Source: Purpureocillium takamizusanense
Lineage: Eukaryota > Ascomycota > Sordariomycetes > Hypocreales > Ophiocordycipitaceae
Length of the DNA: 64,000 nt
Assembly: GCF_022605165.1 (NCBI RefSeq)
Contig: NC_063071.1
Location: 1,054,001-1,118,000 of the forward strand
Direction: 5' to 3'
The notes under the pieces were generated by a model that was not told the DNA's origin, did no database searches, and was given only the letters and a program-made list of their open reading frames with translations. The position numbers and the translations under genes were made by a program. Positions 46,741 through 55,622 of this stretch are shown here, one piece after another. Numbering within the stretch: the first letter of the stretch is position 1; the number at the start of each line of letters is the position of its first letter.

Positions 46741-49125
46741 ATGGCGACCCCGGCTGCGAAGCCCAACGGCGCCCCTGAAACGAACGGGGATCGACCGGCT
46801 GCGCGGAAATTCAAGGCCTCCGACCTCCCGCTGCCATCGGCGACGCGTGGCGCCATCGAGTCTCTCGCACATAGCTTCAAGAAGGAAGGCGCCTACGACT
46901 CGATCCGCAAGCAAGTGTGGGACAAGTTCGCGGCGAGTGTACGTTTCAAGAATCATCGCGACTTGACAATGTTCATTTTGCTAACGCTTAGGCAGGACTA
47001 CGAAGCTCAGGTCACGAAAGCGATTCTCGAAGTAGCGGAGAAGGAGGTCGAACGAAACCCGCAGCAGCTCCTGACCCTGGACCGACGGAAGGCGGCCGCA
47101 CTCATCGACGGCGCTCTGGAACGCTCTGGGGTCTATCAAAAAGCCGAAGATGTCATTGGGAAACTCATAGATGTCGATGGGATCGAGGAGCGCATCCGCG
47201 AGATTCGACGCGCGGATATTGGCGAGGAGGCTGCCTCGGCCGAGATGACGCGGGGCGCAAAGACAGACGAAGAATACGCTGCCGACACGGAGGCACGAAA
47301 CGCCGAGCGTGAGCGCATACGGGAGGAGCTCAAGCAGAAAGAGGCCGCAATTGAGGAAGAGAAGCGGCGCATCGCCAAGGAAGAACAGCGCAAGGAGGAG
47401 AGGGAGCGCGAAGAGGCTGAGCTTAAGCGGCAAGCCGAACGCGACGAGCGGCGGCGCAAGAGGGAGCTGGAGAGAGAAGAGCGAGAGAAACAGCGTGACA
47501 AGGAACGAGAAGAACGACACAAGGAACGTGATCGCCGAGACCGGGATCGCGACAGGGACAGAGATCGTCCACGAGACCGATCGCACTCCCGGTCCCGCTC
47601 TAAAGACAAAGAGGCGTCATCGGCAAAGCTCAAGGAGAAGCTTTCCAAAGAAGACAACGATCGACTGGAGCAGGAAGCCCTCGCCGACCTTCTCCGCGAG
47701 AGCAGTAAGGTTGCTCGAGCGCAGCTTGACTTGGAAGTGGACGATACCCTAGCGCCGCCGCCGCGAAGAGTCGGGCCAACATCCGCCATCAACCCAATCC
47801 GTCGGGACTCCCCGCGCGTGTCCGAGTCTCGCAAGCCTAGCGACCCTGCCTTGGCAATCGGGCGCAGGGACTCAAAGACGCCCGCCGACAAGTTGTCTGG
47901 CCTACGAGAGGAGCGGCGGAGCACTAGGAGTGCGTCACGGCCTCGCAACCGTGACATGGACAGGGGGAGGGACCGAAGCCGAGAGCGAGAGTCTGATGAC
48001 CGCCGGCGCCGGGATCGACGGTCACAGTCCCCTCGGCGTGAGCGGAGCAGGTCCCGCGACAGAGATCGTCGGGACCGGAGTCGGTCGAGGTTGAGACGCG
48101 ACAGGAGCCGCTCTCGCCCTCGACGAGACGACCGCCGAGACCGCAGCCGCTCCCGAGACCGACGCGAGCGGTCGCGGCGCAGTCGATCGCGGCGCCGAGA
48201 GCGAACACGGTCTCCTGCACGGTCCGAGCGTCGTGATAGGAGCCGCACGCGAGACAAACGGGACCGGTCCCGGGACCGGCGAGACCGCAGCCGCGATAGA
48301 GATCGGACTCGGTCGCGCCACCGGCCGGATAGACGGGACAGAAGTCGCTCACGCTCACGGACAAGGCGAGAGCGTAGTCGGTCTCGCGACAGTCGGCGCG
48401 GCGTAGGTGATTACTACGACCCTAGAGCGGCCGCCCGCTCGCCCGCACGTCGGCGCAGCCGAGACCGGGACCGTGATAGGGATAAGGAAAGGACCCGGGA
48501 CCGAGACAATGATCGCGACAAGGACGAGGAACGCGACCGTGGCCGACGGAGCCGGACCCGATCACGGCCTCGCACTTCCATGATACGCACTGCATCCGTT
48601 AGGAGGGACGAGCTGGAGGAGTGGAAGCTGGAGGAGGTCAAGAAGCGCGAGAAGGAGGCCAAGGCATATCTGGCAGCCCAGAAGGACGCCAGGGAGAAGG
48701 GATTGCCGGTGCCCGGGGTCGATGACAAACCTGGTGAGTGTCTCTCTGCCCTCTCAGACAGAGCCGACGGCGGAAGATTGCCTAACGAGCCACGAGGCCG
48801 GGACGACCGCGACACGCGCCGGAGCCGGTCCCGCAGCCGTGACAGGGCACGGCACCGAGACGGAAGCCGGGATCGAGACCGCGACAGGCGTGACCGGGAC
48901 CGTGATCGGAGCCGGGATCGCGACCGTGAGCGTGACCGAGACCGAGACCGAGCCAGAGATCGGGATCGGGATCGGGATCGGGACAGGGACAGAGACAGAG
49001 ATAGAGACCGCGACCGCGACCGCGACACTCGGAGTAGGCGCGACCGGAGCATGTCGCCTCGACGGGAGCGAAGGCGTCGCAGTCGCAGTCGGAGCCGGAG
49101 CCGGCGCCGAAGCAGGAGTCGATAG
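46741..49125 (+). CDS. SHG1: COMPASS subunit Shg1-like protein with long RS/RD-rich tail
   Basis: Exons 46741-46938, 46996-48733 and 48797-49125; introns 57 bp (GTACGT, CTAAC, GCAG) and 63 bp (GTGAGT, CTAAC, ACGAG); 754 residues. Residues ~33-125 match the Shg1/BOD1 domain: ATRGAIESLAHSFKKEGAYD, IRKQVWDKFAASDYEAQV and DRRKAAALIDGALERSGVYQ. A Glu/Arg coiled coil follows (~155-270), then about 450 residues dominated by RS, RD and RE dipeptides, as in SR splicing factors. Yeast Shg1 is only the small domain in the Set1/COMPASS H3K4 methyltransferase. The second intron is supported by splice signals and phase but is in frame, so the unspliced version (775 residues) is also possible. Confidence 0.85.
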   Translation: MATPAAKPNGAPETNGDRPAARKFKASDLPLPSATRGAIESLAHSFKKEGAYDSIRKQVWDKFAASVRFKNHRDLTMFILLTLRQDYEAQVTKAILEVAEKEVERNPQQLLTLDRRKAAALIDGALERSGVYQKAEDVIGKLIDVDGIEERIREIRRADIGEEAASAEMTRGAKTDEEYAADTEARNAERERIREELKQKEAAIEEEKRRIAKEEQRKEEREREEAELKRQAERDERRRKRELEREEREKQRDKEREERHKERDRRDRDRDRDRDRPRDRSHSRSRSKDKEASSAKLKEKLSKEDNDRLEQEALADLLRESSKVARAQLDLEVDDTLAPPPRRVGPTSAINPIRRDSPRVSESRKPSDPALAIGRRDSKTPADKLSGLREERRSTRSASRPRNRDMDRGRDRSRERESDDRRRRDRRSQSPRRERSRSRDRDRRDRSRSRLRRDRSRSRPRRDDRRDRSRSRDRRERSRRSRSRRRERTRSPARSERRDRSRTRDKRDRSRDRRDRSRDRDRTRSRHRPDRRDRSRSRSRTRRERSRSRDSRRGVGDYYDPRAAARSPARRRSRDRDRDRDKERTRDRDNDRDKDEERDRGRRSRTRSRPRTSMIRTASVRRDELEEWKLEEVKKREKEAKAYLAAQKDAREKGLPVPGVDDKPGECLSALSDRADGGRLPNEPRGRDDRDTRRSRSRSRDRARHRDGSRDRDRDRRDRDRDRSRDRDRERDRDRDRARDRDRDRDRDRDRDRDRDRDRDRDTRSRRDRSMSPRRERRRRSRSRSRSRRRSRSR
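48945..48990 (+). repeat. GGGATC hexanucleotide array inside SHG1
   Basis: Tandem CGGGAT/GGGATC units encode Arg-Asp repeats; adjacent GGACAG and GAGATA units continue the same RD pattern. Confidence 0.8.
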
Positions 49126-49975
49126 GGAGGACCACTATAATGTCCAGAGGATATAATGGGTGCGGGGCAGCAGCGCCCTACAAGGCCGGGTGGGAAAGGC
49201 ATCGTTAACAATATACGGATCATACCTCTCGCTGGTGGCGTAGCCAAGTGGGCGGGTATCTATCTGCCTTGTTGTAGGGCCCCGTTCGAGCCCTATAATC
49301 GTTGCATATGGTGTTGTAGGCCACTGATGGGTGTCGTGCTCATATGCGGTCAATAGATGAAGCGCGAATATTCCACCATGACTGCGCTAGGCCTCGATCG
49401 CTTGTATAGCGTTTCGAGAACAACCTGGTTGGACCGGCTTGGGACGGTGATGGCTTCAGGCGGGAGCTCAATGGCGTGTAGGAAGCTCATCCTCCGAGGT
49501 GTCGAACTATGGACTAGACTAAATGCCGTTACCGTATAAAGAAAACACGGCTCAGATGCTAACCAATGAACCAACATCTGATACGGGGGTCCAAGTTTCG
49601 ATGCTAACTAATACGTTACTAACCAACATCACCAACGCCGTTTGGAAGGTGGGCTCTCAGGTCTTAGTCGGTCATGTCCCTTTTAAGCGCACGACCGAAG
49701 AAGGACACCCAGACCCCGCATCCCCGCGTCTACAACAAAGATCTCCAACTCCCCTGTCCCGAACCGGTCCGGTCTTCCGATATCTTGCGCATCTCCGCTA
49801 CTACCGCCCACGCCGCAACCAACTCTTCTTCCCAGTTCGTAACCGCAGCAATTCGGACCGCATCGGCTCGGTCCTGAGTCTGTGTGACGCCCGCGAACCC
49901 ACCACCATCACCAGACTACGCCGCCAACACAACAGCGGCTGCTGATGAGACGGCGACAGCAGCAGCAGCAGCAGC
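49126..49975. other. Intergenic, SHG1 3' flank and regulator promoter
   Basis: 850 bp without a gene-like frame. A tRNA-like A-box/B-box pair occurs at 49230-49290 but does not fold. (CAG)n lies just before the next ATG (49958-49975). Confidence 0.5.
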
Positions 49976-52099
49976 ATGTCTGCAGGGCACAATGACTCGA
50001 ATACAGTAAGCAAAGAGGCCCCCCCCCGCTTCTCTCTCCCACCGAAACTCGTCGGGCCACGCTGGTGGTCCTCCACCACGAAAATGATGTATGTGTGTGT
50101 GTGCCGGCCGTTGCTCTGACCACTGCGCATCCTAGATAGGCGCATATCGACCCATTAGACGGATACGACAGGCGTGTGACGCCTGCAGGTACTGCTGCTC
50201 CGCCTTGAACCCCTCCCTCCTGTCCTTGAGTGAGTGAATAGTGAAACCCGTTAGGCTTACGATGAGGCTAGGCGCAGGAAATCCAAGTGCTCGGGGGAGC
50301 GGCCCGTGTGTTCGTACTGCGCGAGGTTCCGCAAACAATGCCGCTACACGTTGGACAATGCTGCGGCTATCGCTGCTTCTGCTGCGACGAGGGCATCGTT
50401 TGGCAGTGTAAGTCGGTGGAGCAGCCCAGATGCTGCGCCCATCAGCACCTCTCTCTCTCTCTCCCTCGCTCTCACGCGCGCACGCATTCGTAGCTAAGAG
50501 TTACTTACTACTTGTAGGCAGAGCAGGCGCGATTGGATCAACTCGAGGGGAAGCTGGATTCGGTCCTCAACGCCATGAGGTATAGTCGAGCTTCCCGAAG
50601 TTGTCTGTCACGTTGGGCTAATACGCGACACTTGTAGTAAGGGACAAAATCCGACAGTCAGTCCCGGAAACTCTAGCACAGGCTCTCGTGATGCCGTTTC
50701 ACCAATGTCGCCTTCTGAGTCGGTTGCGGACGAATCGGACTGGCAAAAGAGGTACGCGAAGTCTCATCTCCGATCAATCCTGTTCAGCCAGCCCACGACT
50801 TGTGTGGGCAACATACTGACCCGCCCTTCTGCGCAGTGTCTCCTTGCCAAAGAGCGCGGTCGAAGCCGTGGTAGACCGTTTCCTGTCCCAAGTAGACTGC
50901 CGCTCCGCCCTCGTGTTCCTGCAGGACTGTCAGCTCGGGCCCCTGCAGGACGAGGACCTGCTCTATGCTGTCTTTGCCCTTGCGACTGTATCCTCTGACC
51001 AGCCGACGATACGGCAGACGGGCGAGGAGTGCAGGAACTCGGCCCTATCCATCATCGTCAAGCGCATCTCGGCGGGCAAGGTACAGGCCGCAACGTTGCA
51101 GGCTCTGTGTGTGCTGACCTACGCGGACCTCGTCTGTGAGTGTACTTGCTTACTGCCTCCATCTACCCTTTTGTTTGGAGTGACGGTCTGTTTGGCCTTT
51201 TCTGCTGCCAGGGCTAACGAAAGGGGGAAAACTCTCATGCGCAGGTGGCATGGTGGACCGGGCAGAGATATTTGCCTCCATGGCCATCAACTTGTGCGAG
51301 ACAGCCGGCGTCATCGTCGACGGGCATCTCAACCACGACGTCGACTTCCCCGACCAGCTGCACGGGTGCTACTGGAGCCTCTACTTTATGGAAAAGATGC
51401 ACAGCTGCGGACGCGGCGGCTTGCAGCTCCCCGGCGCAGAGAACAACAACAACGACGACAACGACGACGGCCGTCGTTGTGTCCCAACGTCATACCGGTT
51501 CCGCTTCGCCAGCGACCTCCCCCGGCCGCTCAACGGGCCGGACAACTCGGGTCCTCAGGGCAACTACATCTCGGTGCTCACGCCGGGGTCGCACCCCCAG
51601 TGTCCGGACCACGGCATCATGGCGTACGCGGCCAAGGTGGCCTCCGTCTGGGCCATTACCGTGCGCTTCTGCCTCGGGCGGAACACGTCGGACAACAACA
51701 ACGACTACTACAACAACAGCAACAACAACAGCAACAACAACAACAGTGACCTCCCGCCGTGGTCCCCCGGGTCGACGTTCGTCAAAATCACCTCGCTGCT
51801 CGTCGAGCTCGAGACGTCGACGCCCGCGCAGCACCGCTTCCACTTCGCGCGCTTCGCCGACCGCTCCGCGCCGGAGCTGCAGCAGCACGCCGGATACTGG
51901 GGGCTGTTCCTCCTGCAGCAGTTCGCCTACCACACCATCTTCTGCCTCCTCAACCACCCGGTGCTCGTCTCGGTGCGCCTCCGCCGGGCGTCCGTCGCGG
52001 CCCCCTACTCGGTCATCCAGGGGTGCACGGAGCAGCTGCGCATCCACAGCGACTGGGTCGTGCACTTTGTCGACATGCTCGCCGAGAGGGATGGTGACG

Positions 52100-52132
<33 letters not shown>

Positions 52133-52911
52133 TGACGAACCCGTTCCTCGGGTACGCGACCCTCATCGTGGCGAGCGCGTGTCTGCCGCAGGCGCAGTGC
52201 ATCGAGCACGAGCCGACGCAGAGGCTGCGGAACAAGTTCAACAAGTGCGTCGAGTTTGCCCAGGGGCTGTCCAAGCACTGGCCGATTCTGGTGAACATGG
52301 TAAGACGATAATAAGATACGACTGACTCCTTCGTATCAAATTCCCCCCTTTCTGTCGGAGTCGATCCGCTTACACTGTTTATGTAGATCAAGGTCGTGCG
52401 ACAGATGCAAAGCTCCGAGGGCTTGGAAACGACCCAGACCTCCTCTTCCTCATCGGCACACCCGGGCTCAGACCTGGTCACGTTGCTGCTCAAGCTCCTG
52501 GACTACAAGTCTGTGAGTAGGTCACCCGAGTCCAGGACGTCGCTCCTCGCCACCTCGCTGTGCGCCGACGTACACGCCAAAGAGTCCCCTCCTCGTCCCG
52601 CATCGACGCTCGCCCATGCGGCCAGTCGGACGCCGCGGCCCTCCAACGCGGGACTGTCATCCGCTCCGTCCACTTCCCTGTCGCCGGGCGCAGCGGACCA
52701 CGGTGCGCTCGTGGCGTCGGGGCCGGCTTGGCCTTATCCTCCCGTCGCAGGTGGCAGGGAGGCCCAGGCTAGGACGAACCGAAGCATGGCGGGACACGCA
52801 CAGGAAGTGTTCAGCGAGATGCCCATGACGGTCGACATGTCGGATGTGTCGCCCTGGCCAATCTCGGGGGTGGATCAGTCAGGCATGTGGTGGTCCATGG
52901 GGAGCCTGTAG
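49976..52911 (+). CDS. Zn2Cys6 fungal transcription factor
   Basis: Eight exons: 49976-50005, 50136-50188, 50272-50407, 50518-50579, 50638-50751, 50837-51135, 51245-52299 and 52387-52911; all seven introns have GT/AG ends and consistent phase; 757 residues. The binuclear cluster is complete: C24, C27, C34, C41, C44 and C51 with the basic RRRKSK loop. A short leucine-containing coiled coil follows (ARLDQLEGKLDSVLNAM), as in dimeric Gal4-type factors. Residues ~140-580 form a helical fungal_trans-like middle region (VDRFLSQVDCRSALVFLQDC ...), interrupted by Asn/Asp and Ser microsatellite stretches. The C-terminus is Ser/Pro-rich. Target genes unknown; it lies tail-to-tail with the FAD oxidase. 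Confidence 0.88.
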
Positions 52912-53076
52912 CGCGCGGTTCAATGTCCTTCGACGCTTGGTGTTCATGTATATACCCAGACGGAGCGTGCATAGTCCCGGGCGGTTCTTCTGTTAACAGC
53001 ATGTTCACCTTGTCCGTTATATCTATATATCTGTATATATATCTGTTTCCAACGACGTGAATCTTGTCAAGTCTAT

Positions 53077-54713
53077 CTATAGCTTCCCTCGCGGCGCATT
53101 GTCAAGCCCTGCCCTCTCGTCCTGCCTGAGCTCTCTCCTCTCGGGCCCATCGCGGCTGCCATCCCCCAGGAAGACAGACATGCCCTTGTCCGCATACTCT
53201 GTGTGGAACCGCCACTTCTGGGCCAGATTGGGCGGCAGTTGCTTCTTGATGCCCAGCGACATGTACTTGCCCAACACGGGCGTAAACTTGAATGCGCTGC
53301 AAAACCCCCCGCCTTCTTGTCAGCAACATGGTCTATCCTCTCGGGCACAAAGAAACGAGAAACGAAAGACGGAAAAAAAGAAGGAAAAGGGGGTCCAAGT
53401 AGTACGTACTGTCCGCTGCCCGAGCCTCCGACAAAGAGATTCGGGTGGTCCGGGTGGTAGTCCATGAGGAAGTCGCCCGACGGGGTGTCCGTGTACCAGC
53501 ACACGCCCGTCCGCTCAAACGGACGGTCCGCCAGCTCAGGCAGAATCTCGCGCAGGCCGGCCCTGAGGCGCGCCTCGCCGTCCGGGGGCGCGTAGTCGAT
53601 GCGCCGGCCGTGAGGCGGTTTCGCGGGCGGCGTCGAGTAGATGGACCGCATAATGGTGCCTGTCGTCGTCGTCGTCGTCGTCGTCGTCGTATCAGCACGG
53701 GCAGCCACGTCCGAAGCGCCGGGACGCCGGGTGTAGCCCCGGCCGTGGATGGCGGCCTTCAAGAGTCGCGTGTCCTTGTGCGGGGGGAAGTTGAACCAGC
53801 CCGTCGACAGGTTCAGGTAGATGGGCAGGTTTTCGTACTTGCGCACCTCGTCCTCGGTGAGGCGGATGTAGGCCAGCACCTGGCCCGTGGCGAGGACCGA
53901 GTTGTACATGGAGACGAGGGACGAGCTCCAGGCGCCCGCGGTGAGGATGAAGAAGTCCCCGCGGACGACATCGCCCGCGACCGTGCGAGCCGCCTTAATC
54001 TTGCCACCGCCCTTGCTACCGCCACCAGTCGTCTCGAAGCCAGTCACGGTGCCCGCCGCTCCGCCGACAAACGACACGCCCATGTCCAGGCAGTCGTCCC
54101 GCAGCTGCGCCACCGTCTTCGCCGCGTCCGCCCACCCGCAGTTGGGGTTGTAGTAGCCCTCAAAGGGCGCGGCGGCGAGCGGTCCCGTGAGCTGCGGCAG
54201 GACGGCGTGCGCGGCGGCGGCGCTCTCGAGCGGCGTCCACGGGATGCCCGCGCGGGTGAGCTGGCTGGTGGTCCGGTTAAAGTACACGGAGCCGCTGGTG
54301 CCCTTGGTGCAGGTGACGATGATGGGCGTGGGGACGAAGATGCCCTCGTAGCGGGGCGAGCGGCTCCATAGCTCAAAGGCCTCCCGCGCGACGGCGAGGT
54401 AGTCTGCGTCGCCGTAGTCGAAGCGGATGATGCGGTTGATGTCGTTGCTTGATGCGTCAGGGGTCTATTGTTTTTCTCTCTCCCACTCGTCGGCGTCAGT
54501 GACCATCCTTCTGTAGGGACAATGCATACAGCGGCGTTTTTGGCTTTTGCTACTCGAGGGTGGGTGTGTGTGTGTGACGTTGGGGAAACTCACCGGGGGG
54601 ACATGTCTGTCGAGAACGAGAATGTTCTTGTAGCCCTCCGACGCCAACTTGTGAGCCGTGCTCAAGCCGAATATACCGGCACCGATGATGACTATCTTGC
54701 TGTTCAGGTCCAT
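53077..54713 (-). CDS. FAD-dependent amine/amino-acid oxidase (sarcosine/fructosyl-amino-acid/pipecolate oxidase family)
   Basis: Exons 54713-54594, 54464-53410 and 53296-53077 (introns 129 and 113 bp), 464 residues. The N-terminal Rossmann motif is G11-A-G-I-F-G16 with the acidic end of strand 2 in LVLDRH; the second splice restores GSGSGHAFKFTPVLG, the C-terminal FAD-binding signature of the DAAO/MSOX family. The NDINRIIRFDYGD segment is characteristic of the fungal sarcosine/saccharopine/fructosyl-amine oxidase branch. These flavoenzymes oxidise secondary amines to imines with H2O2 release; the exact substrate is not readable. No PTS1 tripeptide at the C-terminus (ends GKL). A ten-residue Thr run from a GTC/ACG repeat sits mid-protein (53662-53690). 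Stop is 165 bp from the regulator's stop. Confidence 0.85.
53662..53690. repeat. (GTC)n microsatellite in FAD oxidase coding region
   Basis: Nine to ten exact units, read as ACG on the coding strand and giving ten threonines. Confidence 0.9.
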
Positions 54714-55622
54714 GCTTGCGTACGATGCTGTTGGTGAGTGAGGCCCACGAGGCGCGCGGTTCAATAGATGAATTGTTGTTATCCAGCGTAGAGGTCCTTC
54801 CTCAAGGCAAGCAGCTGCTGTGGTGTTGTTGGTGTCGCCGTTGGGGAAACTTGGAAGCAACGAAGACGGCTGCTGCTGCTTCTTTAAAGCACGTCTGTCT
54901 ACTCTAGAGGAGCCGTTGCACAGGTTACCTGCTTATTTTCTTGCGCGAGCGAACCAACACGGAGATGCCATTGGGTACACCGTACGATGATCGTGGGCCG
55001 CGGGGGGGTCTTTGATACGGAGCACACGGCATTCTCGTCATCGTGGCTGCGGCTGGTGGGGAAGGGGGAAGCGGTCACAGTAAAAACGCACACCGACCGC
55101 CACGTTTGAATGTGTAGTACATACATACAACAGCCGGCGAATGTCGTCGTCTGCGACTTCGGGGGGGCTCTGCATCGTGAGAGGTTCCTTGTAAGTGGTG
55201 GCCACCAACACAATGTCGGACCGCTGACCGGCGTCTGTCTGGTCCCGACGACGACCCCGCATGGGCGGGAGGCCGGACCGGTGTGGGTTGAACGCGGGGG
55301 AGGATGACGGTGATTGACGGTTGCCCCCAGGGGCTACTTGGTGACTAACGTTAGTATAGAAGTAAGCTCGGTCCGATGCCGATGTTTCTCGTGGAGACGC
55401 GGGGCCGGAGGAGGGGCCATGCAACTACATATCGGATCGACGCCCGGGACAAGGACCAACGGAGAGGGTCCAAGCAACAGACTACCAAGTGACTCGGTAT
55501 CTTGATTTGACAAACGACCAACATCAAATACTTGTGGCGTTGATTCCATACAGCTCAGCGGGTCACTATACTACGTGCTGTGTGCCGCAGCAGCAACAGC
55601 AGCACTTACACAAAAAGTAACA
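54714..55622. promoter_or_regulatory. Divergent promoter, FAD oxidase / S9 peptidase
   Basis: 909 bp between divergent start codons. No TATA box or recognisable operator is evident; a CAGCAACAGCAGCA tract lies at 55589-55602 just before the peptidase ATG. Confidence 0.4.

Noticed and set aside
48945..49020. Regular short repeats that could suggest a CRISPR-like array
   Set aside because: They are hexanucleotide tandem repeats encoding Arg-Asp, without unique spacers, in a eukaryotic coding exon.
49230..49295. tRNA-like A box (TAGCCAAGTGGG) and B box (GTTCGAGCCC) about 50 nt apart
   Set aside because: The acceptor, anticodon and T stems do not pair; no terminator T run. Possibly a degenerate tRNA relic, but not a supportable tRNA gene.
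52513..52600. Potential extra intron (GTGAGT at 52513) in the last exon of the Zn2Cys6 gene
   Set aside because: No convincing branch point/acceptor keeps phase, and the exon stays open to a sensible stop at 52909-52911.
53445..54371. 308-codon frame opposite the FAD oxidase
   Set aside because: Antisense shadow of a GC-rich gene; Arg/Gly/Val-rich with no domain.
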